Assembly (NCBI RefSeq): GCF_002846395.1
Contig: NZ_PJMU01000001.1
Span: 248,001-312,000, forward strand
Source of the DNA: Pontibacter ramchanderi
Lineage (GTDB): Bacteria; Bacteroidota; Bacteroidia; Cytophagales; Hymenobacteraceae
DNA: 64,000 bases
Direction of reading: 5' to 3'
In this document: one piece after another, positions 49,278 to 57,898 of the stretch
Numbering within the stretch: the first letter of the stretch is position 1
Layout of the letters: every line of letters begins with the position of its first letter
Program-made: the position numbers and the translations under genes
The notes under the pieces: model-generated
Told to the model about the DNA's origin: nothing
Database searches by the model: none
The model's input: only the letters and a program-made list of their open reading frames with translations

Positions 49278-50684
49278 ATGCGTCCAGTAGAGGCATTAAG
49301 AACAAGTTTTCCGTTTGAGCCTACCCAGGACCAGGCGCGGCTATTTGCCAAGCTTGACGAATTTATTTCTGATTCCGAATCCGAGAAATCGGTATTTCTG
49401 CTCAAAGGCTACGCCGGTACAGGTAAAACAACGGTTGTAACCTCACTGGTGAAGATTCTGCGCACCTTTGGGTATAAATATGTGCTGCTGGCCCCAACAG
49501 GGCGTGCTGCCAAGGTTATGGCTTCGTACAGCGGCCGCAAAGCCTTCACCATCCACAAAAAGATCTACCGGCAGACAGCCAACCCGTACTCCGAGGGACT
49601 GGCTTTTACGCGGATGCCCAACAAGGCAGACAAAACCTTCTACATCGTTGATGAGTCGTCGATGATCTCGGACGATAGCGGTTTCGGTCAGAATGGGTTG
49701 TTGCGGGACCTGCTGGGTTATGTGTTTGAGAACAAGAGCAACAAACTGCTACTGATCGGTGACACGGCGCAGTTGCCGCCGGTTAACCAGACTTTGAGCC
49801 CGGCGCTTAATGCCGATTACCTTAAAAGTAACTTTCGGTGCCAGGTGCACGAACTGGAGCTAAGGCAGGTGATGCGCCAGGCGGAGTCGTCGGGTATACT
49901 CATGAACGCCACCCAGCTGCGCAACCAGTTGCAGGGCGATAAACCCGAAATCCAACTGCATACCAAGGGCTGGCGCGACATCTACCGCATGACAGGAGAG
50001 AAGCTCGAGGATGGCCTGCGTTATGCTTATGACAAGTTCGGTATTGAGAACTCCATTGTGATCTGCCGCTCCAATAAGTCAGCTAACCTGTATAACCAGC
50101 ACATCCGGCGGCAGATCTTCTTCTCGGAGGACGAGATTGGGGTGGGGGACTTTCTGATGATCGTGCGCAACAACTACTTCTGGTTACCCAAGGAGTCAAA
50201 TATTGGCTTTATGGCCAATGGCGACTTCGTTGAGATCACCAAGATTATCCGCTACGAGGACATGTACGACCTGCGTTTTGCCGATGTGCGCGTGCGCTTC
50301 GTTGACTACCCCGAGGAAGAAGAACTGGAAGTCAAGATCATGCTCGATACCTTGTATACCGATGCCCCTGCACTGCCAGCCGACCAGAATAAAAAGCTGT
50401 ATGATGCCGTGTTGCAGGACTACCTCGACATCAAAAACAAGCGGGAGCGCTCCAAGGAGATGAAGCAGAACCCCTACCTGAACGCCCTGCAGGTAAAGTT
50501 CGCCTATGCGCTTACCTGCCACAAGGCACAGGGTGGCCAGTGGAAAGCGGTGTTCGTGGACCAGGGATTTCTGAAGGATGATATGATAAACGAAGAGTTT
50601 GCACGTTGGCTGTATACAGCGCTCACCCGATCGTCGGAAGAGCTCTACCTGCTGAACTTTAACAAACAACTATTGGTTGACTGA
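49278..50684 (+). CDS. RecD/Dda-like superfamily 1 DNA helicase
   Basis: This 468-residue AAA-type SF1B helicase has Walker A LLKGYAGTGKTTVV (about 43-56), motif Ia LLAPTGRAAKVM, Walker B FYIVDESSMIS, motif III LLIGDTAQLPP and the C-terminal TCHKAQGGQWKAVFVD with LYTALTRSSEELYLL. It lacks the long N-terminal region of RecD2 and is close to T4 Dda in size. The likely role is replication-fork or repair processing. It stands alone. Confidence 0.9.
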   Translation: MRPVEALRTSFPFEPTQDQARLFAKLDEFISDSESEKSVFLLKGYAGTGKTTVVTSLVKILRTFGYKYVLLAPTGRAAKVMASYSGRKAFTIHKKIYRQTANPYSEGLAFTRMPNKADKTFYIVDESSMISDDSGFGQNGLLRDLLGYVFENKSNKLLLIGDTAQLPPVNQTLSPALNADYLKSNFRCQVHELELRQVMRQAESSGILMNATQLRNQLQGDKPEIQLHTKGWRDIYRMTGEKLEDGLRYAYDKFGIENSIVICRSNKSANLYNQHIRRQIFFSEDEIGVGDFLMIVRNNYFWLPKESNIGFMANGDFVEITKIIRYEDMYDLRFADVRVRFVDYPEEEELEVKIMLDTLYTDAPALPADQNKKLYDAVLQDYLDIKNKRERSKEMKQNPYLNALQVKFAYALTCHKAQGGQWKAVFVDQGFLKDDMINEEFARWLYTALTRSSEELYLLNFNKQLLVD

Positions 50685-50763
50685 TATATTTGGATGACTC
50701 GCCAAAACGTTGGAACTTAACATCAGACAAACCGTAACAGCATTAGCTAAACCCTTAATACAT

Positions 50764-51210
50764 ATGAAAAAGTTTATCCTGTCTTTTGCAATGGCGGCAC
50801 TGGTAGCCGGTGGTGCCGTGGCGCAGCAAGCTCCTGCAAAACAAACTTCCGCTACGCAAACTCAGGCCAAATCAGGCCCGGCTATTACGTTTGAGGCTAC
50901 AGAGCACAACTTCGGGGAGATTACCCAAGGCGATGTGGTAGAGCATACCTTTACGTTCACCAACACAGGTACGCAACCGGTGGTGATTGACCGTGTGGAC
51001 GTTACCTGCGGCTGCACCTCCCCGGCCTGGACCAAAGAGGCCGTGATGCCCGGCAAGACTGGTTTCGTAAAAGCGAAGTATAACAGCGCCGGCCGCATGG
51101 GGCAGCAAAAGAAAGCCATTACGATCCACTCCAACACAGGTGAGCCCACCTATGTGTACATCGTAGCCAACATAAAAGAAAAACCTGCTACTGCCGCTAA
51201 AACGCAGTAA
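50764..51210 (+). CDS. Secreted DUF1573 protein
   Basis: The ATG at 50764 gives 148 residues with a clear signal peptide (MKKFILSFAMAALVAGGAVA). An Ala/Gln/Thr-rich linker follows, then one DUF1573 Ig-like domain (HNFGEITQGDVVEHTFTFTN, VDVTCGCTSPAW with the conserved CGC). The family is very common in Bacteroidota, and the function is unknown. A frame start at 50710 was rejected because it precedes the signal. It ends at a strong bidirectional terminator. Confidence 0.88.
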   Translation: MKKFILSFAMAALVAGGAVAQQAPAKQTSATQTQAKSGPAITFEATEHNFGEITQGDVVEHTFTFTNTGTQPVVIDRVDVTCGCTSPAWTKEAVMPGKTGFVKAKYNSAGRMGQQKKAITIHSNTGEPTYVYIVANIKEKPATAAKTQ

Positions 51211-51231
51211 GGCTTTCCATACCTTCATAAA

Positions 51232-51272
51232 ACAGAAAGGCTCCCGGTTATCTGCCGGGAGCCTTTCTGTTT
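51232..51272. terminator. Strong bidirectional terminator
   Basis: ACAGAAAGGCTCCCGG and CCGGGAGCCTTTCTGT form a 16-bp perfect stem with a 7-nt loop between the convergent DUF1573 and DUF423 genes. Confidence 0.92.
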
Positions 51273-51289
51273 TGTAGGCTTGCTATACC

Positions 51290-51667
51290 TTAAAGCGCTT
51301 TCAGAATGGCATAGAACAGAGCCGCCCAGCCCACGATCATGGCTGTTCCGCCGATTGGGGTGATGGCACCCATCCAGGTGACACCGGTCAGGATCAAGGT
51401 ATAGAGGGAGCCCGAGAAAATGATGATACCGATCAGGAAAGCCCAGGCAGCAATCTGCAAAGCCGGATGCTCAATCTTGAATAGCAACAGCCCCACCGCC
51501 AGCAGGGCCAAGGTATGGTACATCTGGTATTTCACGGCCGTCTCGAAAGTTTCGACGCGGTTGGTGGCACGCAGCATTGGCGCCAGGGCATGCGCCCCAA
51601 ACGCACCGATCATCACACTAAGAGCTCCGAGCGTGCTGGCTATAAGAAGAATGGCTTTTTGAGTCAC
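51290..51667 (-). CDS. DUF423 membrane protein
   Basis: This 125-residue protein has four hydrophobic segments and the family features GAFGAHAL near the N terminus and YHTLALLAVG. DUF423 (YwdK/YgdD) proteins are small inner-membrane proteins of unknown function. It is a single gene, convergent with the DUF1573 gene. Confidence 0.9.
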   Translation of the reverse strand: MTQKAILLIASTLGALSVMIGAFGAHALAPMLRATNRVETFETAVKYQMYHTLALLAVGLLLFKIEHPALQIAAWAFLIGIIIFSGSLYTLILTGVTWMGAITPIGGTAMIVGWAALFYAILKAL

Positions 51668-51721
51668 GATTTTAGGTATTAAGTTATTTCAGCCGCTAAT
51701 TTCCGACATTAATCCTCCATT

Positions 51722-52639
51722 TCATAATTCCCGGTACAGGTTTGGGTAATCTGAGATCAAGCCGTCAACGCCCATCTCTTGTAGCCGCTTCATTTCCGAA
51801 AGATCGTTTATCGTCCAGGGAATAACTTTCATGCCGCGTTCATGGCAATCGCTGATGAGTCTAGGTGTGACCAGGCGGTAATAGGGGCTGTAGATATCAG
51901 GTATAAAACCAAGCGCTTCCAGGTTCTTGTTCAGCCCTTTCATGTTCTCCACCAAAAGCGATGCTTTGACATGCGGGTAGCGTTGTCGCATCACTTGCAG
52001 GGTACGAACATCAAAAGACTGTATGATGACCCACTCCGCTATACCTTTCGCTTCAATCACACCCATCAGCAAGTCCACAAATTCATCGGGAGCGGGGTGC
52101 AATTTTCCGTCTCCACTTGGCTTCGACTTTGTTTCGATGTTGTAGTATACCTGTGGCAATTGCTGCTGCTTCAGGTATACTTGCACCGAGTCGATCAGGT
52201 CGGAGAGCAGGGGTTTATAAGTTGCGAGCTTTTGCTGCTGCGGAAACTTATCGTAGAATTTGGAGCCGGCATCAAACGTACGAATGGTGTCATAGTCCAG
52301 TTGGTAGAGCACATACTTGTGCTTGTCTGTTTCCGGTATTTCGCTGCCGTCGGGAAGAAGATCATGCTCGGGGTTGATATACGGGTCGTGCGAAAGGACA
52401 ACCTGTTTGTCCCGGGTAATGTGCGTGTCCATTTCCAGGGTCGTTACACCCAGCTCCAGCGCCCGGATCATGCCCGGAATGGTGTTCTCTGGCATCAGGC
52501 CGCGGGCGCCCCGATGGCCTTCCAGGTCGAAGGCTGGCATGAGCCGGTCAGTGCTATCAGGTATAGCGCCTTTTTGTGCAGGCATGGTGCAGGAGCTTAT
52601 CAGATATAGAGAGGAGGCAAACAGCAGGATTCTCAGCAT
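51722..52639 (-). CDS. Glycerophosphodiester phosphodiesterase, lipoprotein
   Basis: This 305-residue protein has a lipoprotein signal (LFASSLYLISSCT). The GDPD TIM barrel begins LEGHRGARGLMPENT, where the His and Arg-Glu form the active site. LEMDTHITRDKQVVLSHDP and VYYNIETKSKP supply further metal ligands, and the barrel closes with VIPWTINDLSEMKRLQEMGV. It hydrolyses glycerophosphodiesters to glycerol 3-phosphate and an alcohol in the periplasm. Confidence 0.92.
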   Translation of the reverse strand: MLRILLFASSLYLISSCTMPAQKGAIPDSTDRLMPAFDLEGHRGARGLMPENTIPGMIRALELGVTTLEMDTHITRDKQVVLSHDPYINPEHDLLPDGSEIPETDKHKYVLYQLDYDTIRTFDAGSKFYDKFPQQQKLATYKPLLSDLIDSVQVYLKQQQLPQVYYNIETKSKPSGDGKLHPAPDEFVDLLMGVIEAKGIAEWVIIQSFDVRTLQVMRQRYPHVKASLLVENMKGLNKNLEALGFIPDIYSPYYRLVTPRLISDCHERGMKVIPWTINDLSEMKRLQEMGVDGLISDYPNLYREL

Positions 52640-52750
52640 GCGAAAGATTTTTGCAGCAAGATAGGCTTATTGGCAGGTTGCGCGGTGCCTTCCGCCCGTT
52701 AAGAAATCGTTAATTCTTATACCTGCCCGTTTGCCCGGTGCTGCAGCAGC

Positions 52751-53206
52751 TTACTCGTCTTCGCCTTCCAGCGCTTCGATCACCTGCTCTTCAAACTCCT
52801 CCTGGCTGTCGTATTGCGAGAACTCCAGGGTTTTGCCTTTGTGCTTCAGCTCATTAATCACATCCAGTGCCACCACCAGTGGCTCCATTTCGCGGCCCAC
52901 CAGGCTGGCATCCCAATCCGGGCCGAGCAGGAGCTCGTCGCCGTACATACCCACGCACCAGTTCTCCAGAAACTCCACCAGTGTGATGGATTCGGGGGCA
53001 TAGTCTTTCCAATCGTCTTCGGCGCAAACCTTGGCGCCTGCCGAGTCGGACCAGAACAGGATAACCTCCGCTTCTTCGTACTCGGCAGAGCTCGAAGTGG
53101 CCCAGGTATCGTCGTGTGTCAGCCCCCAAACGCTTTCGGTTTCGACGATGCGCTGGATGAACTTTCTGTAATTGGCTTCCATGTTCCCGTTGGTGTTCTC
53201 TTGCAT
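52751..53206 (-). CDS. DUF2750 family protein
   Basis: This 151-residue protein has the DUF2750 pattern: VWGLTHDDTWA, EVILFWSDSAGAKVC, ITLVEFLENWCVGMYGDELL and LGPDWDASLVGREMEPLVV. A short acidic tail follows. The function is unknown. A start at the ninth residue (MEANYRKF) is possible. It is 41 bp downstream of the YggS gene on the same strand. Confidence 0.82.
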   Translation of the reverse strand: MQENTNGNMEANYRKFIQRIVETESVWGLTHDDTWATSSSAEYEEAEVILFWSDSAGAKVCAEDDWKDYAPESITLVEFLENWCVGMYGDELLLGPDWDASLVGREMEPLVVALDVINELKHKGKTLEFSQYDSQEEFEEQVIEALEGEDE

Positions 53207-53247
53207 GTGATGGTTGGTTTAGCGTGAAAAGATGGTGTAAGGTATCA

Positions 53248-53934
53248 TTATTTGTTGTAATTGCGAGCACCAAAAATGCCGCTGCCCACGCGTATCAGTG
53301 TACTGCCCTCAGCCAAAGCAAGTTCCCAATCGGAGGTCATGCCCATTGAGATTTCTTTGAAGTCGTCGTTGGCGGCAAAGAAAGTTTCTTTCAATCTTTC
53401 GAAGTGATTTCGCAGGGTCCTGAACTCAGCCCGCAGCTTATCCTGATCTTCGGTATTGGTGGCAATGCCCATCACTCCTGTGATACGGATGAAATGCATG
53501 TTGCGGTACTCCTCGCTTTGCAGCAGGGCGACCGCCTCGTCGTAACTCATGCCAAACTTGGTTTCTTCGTCGGCTATATCGAACTGCAGCATGCAGTTAA
53601 CGGGAAGGGTACGGTTAAACTGTTCCGCCCGCTTGTTGATTTCCACCAGTAGTTTGAGGCTATCCACAGATTGGATCGTGTCGATAAACTGGGCGATCTG
53701 CTTTACCTTGTTTGTCTGCAAGTGCCCGATGAGGTGCCAGGCGATGTCGTGGGGCAATAGATCGCGCTTTTCCAGCAGTTCCTGCACCTTGTTCTCACCG
53801 AAAATCCGATGCCCCGCCTCATAAGCCTCCATAATTCTTTCGGGCGAGTGGGTTTTGGAAACAGCTACCAGGCGGCAAGGTGTACCACGTAGTTTCTCGT
53901 CAAAAAAACGGATGTTATCAGCAATATCAGACAT
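53248..53934 (-). CDS. YggS-family pyridoxal-phosphate homeostasis protein
   Basis: The start at 53934 gives 228 residues. The PLP lysine is in LVAVSKTHSPE, and IFGENKVQE and WHLIGHLQTNKVK are family hallmarks, as are the C-terminal SMGMTSDWELAL and RVGSGIFGAR. The protein binds PLP and controls its level and that of amino acids without known catalysis. The extra residues of the longer frame (to 53976) were left out as upstream sequence. Confidence 0.93.
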   Translation of the reverse strand: MSDIADNIRFFDEKLRGTPCRLVAVSKTHSPERIMEAYEAGHRIFGENKVQELLEKRDLLPHDIAWHLIGHLQTNKVKQIAQFIDTIQSVDSLKLLVEINKRAEQFNRTLPVNCMLQFDIADEETKFGMSYDEAVALLQSEEYRNMHFIRITGVMGIATNTEDQDKLRAEFRTLRNHFERLKETFFAANDDFKEISMGMTSDWELALAEGSTLIRVGSGIFGARNYNK

Positions 53935-54069
53935 AGTTTTATGTTTGTGTTCTACGTAATTTGCGCTCTTCTGCAAAGCAGGTACAGGTCAAAGCAGGCA
54001 TAGGTTTAAAGAAACAGCTATACCTTACCTCGTCTTTCTAACTTTCTAGCTTGCAAACTCTCAAACTTC

Positions 54070-55122
54070 CTAGTCTTCGAGCACATTGGTCATGAAAGTA
54101 TTCTTCAGCAGCATCCAGGATACGAGCAGCAGCAGGGCCCACTTCAGGTATACCTGGTAGTAGTCGTAGGTATCGCGGAAGCGCTTTTCGCGTACCTCGG
54201 TTTTCTCATACCTGTCGATGTTCCGGAAAATCTCCTGCAGCCCATCGCGTGAGTCAGCTCTGAAAAACTGGCCCTCGCCGGTACTGGATATTTCACGCAG
54301 ACTTTTTTCGTCTAACTGTGTTTCTACTAACAAGGTTTTGCCATCCGCATCCACATCGTAAGGCACCAGGCCGTCTTTTCCTATCCCAATCGTGTATACC
54401 TTGATCTGGTGCGCGTATGCCAGGCGAGCTGCCATGTTAGGGTCCAGACTACCAGCCGTGTTCTCTCCGTCGCTGATCAGAATGGCCACTTTGCTTTTGG
54501 CATTGGAATCGCGCATGCGGTTGATGGCCACGGCAAGCGCGCTGCCAATGGCCGTGCCGTCGTTCGGGATCATCCGGTGTTCAATAGAGCGAATGCTTTC
54601 GCGGAGTAGTTCGTAATCGGTGGTGAGCGGGGCCAGGGAATAGGCATCGCCGGCGAAGACCACCAAGCCAATCCGATCGGCCACACGACCGTTAATGAAA
54701 TCGATCGCCACTTCTTTGGCTGCCTCCAGGCGACTGGGTTTGATGTCCTGCAGTTCCATGGAGCCCGATACATCCAGCACCAGCACAATGTCGATGCCCT
54801 CGGCTGTTTGCTCTACCTGTTCGTTTATACGCTGCGGTCGTGCCAGGGCCAGGAGCACCAGCATCACAAACAGCATGTAAACCACTTCCGGCACAAAGCG
54901 CAGCAGGCTCGACCATTGCCAGCGCACACTGCCCTCGAACATGGCCATATCCAGCTTGCTGCGCGATTTGTAGCGGAGCAGGCCTTTGAACAGGAAGATG
55001 AGCGGCACGACTGGCAGGGCATATAATACCAATGGGTATACCCAGTCAAACGAGCGCATCGTGCTCAGGCTAAACCACTCCAGGCTCAGCCAGTCCAGCA
55101 TGTCACTGCTTATTTCTAGCAT
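54070..55122 (-). CDS. batA: BatA-like VWA domain membrane protein
   Basis: This 350-residue protein has two hydrophobic segments near the N terminus (about 28-47 and 75-93), a von Willebrand A domain with the MIDAS motif VLDVSGSMELQD and AILISDGENTAGS, and a C-terminal membrane anchor (WALLLLVSWMLL). Bat proteins of Bacteroidota were linked to aerotolerance and stress in Bacteroides. It is the last gene of a three-gene operon with overlapping ends. batB, batC, batD and moxR, which usually follow or precede it, are not here. Confidence 0.87.
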   Translation of the reverse strand: MLEISSDMLDWLSLEWFSLSTMRSFDWVYPLVLYALPVVPLIFLFKGLLRYKSRSKLDMAMFEGSVRWQWSSLLRFVPEVVYMLFVMLVLLALARPQRINEQVEQTAEGIDIVLVLDVSGSMELQDIKPSRLEAAKEVAIDFINGRVADRIGLVVFAGDAYSLAPLTTDYELLRESIRSIEHRMIPNDGTAIGSALAVAINRMRDSNAKSKVAILISDGENTAGSLDPNMAARLAYAHQIKVYTIGIGKDGLVPYDVDADGKTLLVETQLDEKSLREISSTGEGQFFRADSRDGLQEIFRNIDRYEKTEVREKRFRDTYDYYQVYLKWALLLLVSWMLLKNTFMTNVLED

Positions 55123-56014
55123 TTCCGGTTATTTCGCGATGGGTTTTGTAGCGGCTGCGGGCAAATCGGCGGAGCATGCTCAGTGCCTGGTTTGTTTCCT
55201 GATCGGGTTCGGCAGTCACGTTGCCGTAAATGGCCTTGTCGCACAGGCGTAGCGCCACGTTCACCTGCTCGTCGTCGTTGTAATATTCCACAATCTCCTT
55301 CGTCGTGAACGAATTGATCGCGCTCCGCTCCAGTTTTGTCAGGTAGTTTTTCCAGAGCGCCACGGCCTTCTCCATGCTCGTCGGCACGCCTGTTTTCACG
55401 AAGCGGTCGACGTGGGAGTTATACCTGGAGTTAAAGTACAGGTGGTCTTTTCGCAGGCGGTACAGTTGGTATTTTATTTTGATCGTCTGACCAAAGATCA
55501 GCCATATCAGGGTCACAAGCGCCAGAATAGTTACGATCCAGATCAGCAGAATCGGCCAGTCGAATCGTTCCTCTACCGGGGCCAGGTTGGTTTGCGTGCG
55601 CAGTTGCAGGGGAGTGTCGACTTGCTTCACCAACTGCCGCAACACCACTTTTTGCATGGGCGACACCACCTGCAGCGTATCTTTGCCTTGCAGCACAATG
55701 GCAGGCAACTCAAGCAACTGCACAGGCGAGGTGTCAAACGTGCGTAAGGTATAGACGGTGCTGTCTGTGCTGATGCCGGCGCGTGTGATGGTGGGGAAAT
55801 AATCCTGACGCACCAGTTCGAAAGGAGCAAAGTTGTGACTCGAGTCCGGGAGGATAACTTCCTGCGCAGCCGGATGCCGGTGCACCAGGGTATAGCGCAC
55901 CAATTCCCCGATATACACCGAGTCTTTGCTGAAACTTCCTTCAGGAGGAAGCAACTGCTGCGCCTGCGTGCCCATGGAAATCAAACACAATAATATAAGC
56001 AGGGTGTTACGCAC
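55103..56014 (-). CDS. Bat-operon membrane protein (DUF4381-like position)
   Basis: This 303-residue protein has a signal peptide (about 1-19, ending GTQAQQ), a periplasmic beta-rich domain (about 25-150), one membrane helix (about 155-178, WPILLIWIVTILALVTLIWLI) and a cytoplasmic helical tail with ALSMLRRFARSRYK. It holds the place of the DUF4381-like protein between the DUF58 and BatA genes in MoxR/Bat clusters. It overlaps BatA by 20 bp and DUF58 by 8 bp. Confidence 0.75.
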   Translation of the reverse strand: MRNTLLILLCLISMGTQAQQLLPPEGSFSKDSVYIGELVRYTLVHRHPAAQEVILPDSSHNFAPFELVRQDYFPTITRAGISTDSTVYTLRTFDTSPVQLLELPAIVLQGKDTLQVVSPMQKVVLRQLVKQVDTPLQLRTQTNLAPVEERFDWPILLIWIVTILALVTLIWLIFGQTIKIKYQLYRLRKDHLYFNSRYNSHVDRFVKTGVPTSMEKAVALWKNYLTKLERSAINSFTTKEIVEYYNDDEQVNVALRLCDKAIYGNVTAEPDQETNQALSMLRRFARSRYKTHREITGNARNKQ

Positions 56015-56888
56015 TTTTCTTAGAGGTTCGGTTACGGAGGCGGAATAAATTGACCAGTTGCATTACATAGTCTTCGTTGGCCTGTATGGCCAGGTAGTTG
56101 GCCTGGTATTTCTGGCAGATCCTGATCACGCGGTCCTGGTTTTGTTTATATTGCGCAAAATAATGCTCTTTGAATTCAGCACCGGATGTGTTGAGCCAGA
56201 TCGTCTTTCCCGTTTCCTTGTCAACCACCGGCACAATGCCCAGGCTTGGCATGCTGCGTTCCCGGAGATCCAACAGCTGAATCACGATCAGGTCGTGCCG
56301 TTTGGCCAGCATGGCCAGTTCCCTTTCGTAGTTTACATCAATGAAATCAGAGATGAGGAGGATAATGCTGCGCCGCTTCACAATGTCCAGCGTTAGTTTG
56401 ATGCCGGCGGCCAGGTTGGTCTTTACTGATTTTGGTTTCAGATCATTCAAAGCCTTGATCAAGGTATAGGCCTGCTCTATACCTTTAGCTGGTTTAATGT
56501 AGCGCTCCTTCTGGTCGCTGAAGCAGATGATGCCGATCTGGCTTTGCTGACGGGCGGCTGCGAGGGCCAGCACACCACAGATTTCCTTTCCAACATCCAG
56601 CTTGTGCTGGCGGCCGGTGCCCACGGTTTGGGAAGCGCTCACATCGAGCATCAGGAAAACCGACTGCTCTTTTTCCTCCCGGTAGGTTTTCACGAAAGTA
56701 CCCTGTCCTTTGGCCGATACGTGCCAGTCGATGGAGCGCACATCGTCGCCGTACTGGTAGGCGCGCACGTCGTCGAACTCCAGCCCCGTTCCTTTAAAAA
56801 CAGAGTGGAAATCGCCTTGCATCTGGGTATTGATGGCTTTGCGGATGCGTATTTCGTACTTGCGCAGCTTTTGAACAAGTTCCTTCAT
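56007..56888 (-). CDS. DUF58 domain protein, Bat/MoxR cluster
   Basis: This 293-residue protein has FHSVFKGTGLEFDDVRAYQYGD, DDVRSIDWHVSAKGQGTFVK and YREEKEQSVFLMLDVSASQT with a MIDAS-like DVSAS. It is first in the visible operon. The usual moxR ATPase gene does not precede it: a divergent DUF4296 lipoprotein gene starts only 59 bp away. It is a paralogue of the DUF58 gene at 41502. Confidence 0.9.
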   Translation of the reverse strand: MKELVQKLRKYEIRIRKAINTQMQGDFHSVFKGTGLEFDDVRAYQYGDDVRSIDWHVSAKGQGTFVKTYREEKEQSVFLMLDVSASQTVGTGRQHKLDVGKEICGVLALAAARQQSQIGIICFSDQKERYIKPAKGIEQAYTLIKALNDLKPKSVKTNLAAGIKLTLDIVKRRSIILLISDFIDVNYERELAMLAKRHDLIVIQLLDLRERSMPSLGIVPVVDKETGKTIWLNTSGAEFKEHYFAQYKQNQDRVIRICQKYQANYLAIQANEDYVMQLVNLFRLRNRTSKKSA

Positions 56889-56947
56889 GGGGTAGGGGCT
56901 TTGCCTCAGATTTTAAAATTAGGACATATTCCCGTAATATTACATTC

Positions 56948-57358
56948 GTGAAACGAATTTTATACCTACTTTCCTTCGCCGTGCTAACCAGCTGCGGCCA
57001 GAGCACAGAAAAACGCCCTGCCGATTTACTGCCGGAACAGCAAATGGTGCAGATTCTGGCGGATGTGCATATTGCCGAAGCCCGCATCGAGAACTATGTA
57101 CTCTACCCTGATACGGCGCTGATGGTCTTTAACAAAGAGCAAAAGCAGATTCTGGACAATCATGGTGTAGCAGAGGAAGAATTTCGCAAAACCTACCGTT
57201 ACTACCTGAACAACCTGGCTAAGATGGATAAGCTCTATGAGATCATCCTGGACACACTGAGTGTGCGCGAGGCTAAATTACGTGCCACCGACACAACGTC
57301 AACCAGGCAGGGGCAGCCCCCGGTGCCTTTAAATGACGGTATGCGGATGGCGAACTAA
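56948..57358 (+). CDS. DUF4296 lipoprotein
   Basis: This 136-residue protein has a lipoprotein signal (ILYLLSFAVLTSCGQ, lipobox LTSC). It contains the DUF4296 pattern MVQILADVHIAEARIENY and EEEFRKTYRYYLNNLAKMDK. It is lineage-typical for Bacteroidota, with unknown function. Its stop (57356-57358) is directly followed by the stop of the convergent csaA gene (57359), with no terminator between them. Confidence 0.85.
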   Translation: MKRILYLLSFAVLTSCGQSTEKRPADLLPEQQMVQILADVHIAEARIENYVLYPDTALMVFNKEQKQILDNHGVAEEEFRKTYRYYLNNLAKMDKLYEIILDTLSVREAKLRATDTTSTRQGQPPVPLNDGMRMAN

Positions 57359-57715
57359 TTAGATCAGCTTGCTGCCGTTAGGCACGCGACCAGCGGGCTG
57401 CGCCAGCACGATATCGCCGTTCTCGTCGGCAAAACCTGTCACGAGTACTTCCGACATATACTTGCCGATCTGTTTGTTACCAAGGTTGGCCACGCACAGC
57501 ACTTGCTTGCCCGGCAGTTCCTCCAGGGTATAGTGTTTCGTGATCTGGGCGCTCGATCTCTTCTGCCCCAAAGGGCCCAGGTCAATCAGTAATTTATAGG
57601 CTGGTTTGCGCGCCTCCGGAAACTCCGTTGCTTCCAAAATGGTGCCTACTCGTATATCTGTCTGCTCAAAATGCTGCCACGAAATGGTGGGCATGGACTG
57701 CTCGGGTGTGTGCAT
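57359..57715 (-). CDS. csaA: CsaA-type tRNA-binding protein
   Basis: This 118-residue OB-fold protein matches the CsaA/tRNA-binding domain: DIRVGTILEATEFPEARKPA, SSAQITKHYT, VLCVANLGNKQIGKYMSEVL and the C-terminal PAGRVPNGSKLI. CsaA is described as an export-related chaperone in Bacillus and shares the fold of the tRNA-binding domain of MetRS. A start at the eighth residue is possible. Confidence 0.9.
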   Translation of the reverse strand: MHTPEQSMPTISWQHFEQTDIRVGTILEATEFPEARKPAYKLLIDLGPLGQKRSSAQITKHYTLEELPGKQVLCVANLGNKQIGKYMSEVLVTGFADENGDIVLAQPAGRVPNGSKLI

Positions 57716-57898
57716 GTCGCTGTCTTTTTTCTTTCCAAGTTAGCAATTCTCTTTTAAATCAAGGTATAGGTATAGCCTGCTGCTGGCCGTAACGGTAACA
57801 TTAGGCCTATACCCGCGTATCCTATGCAACTGGCTTTCTTACTGTTAAAAGAGCAAAAAGTATAAGCCACTGTAAGCTATCGCAAAACCAAAAAAACT

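Noticed and set aside
51842..52609. 255-codon open frame on the plus strand
   Set aside because: It is antisense to the glycerophosphodiesterase gene, whose active-site motifs are intact. No similarity is seen in the shadow product.
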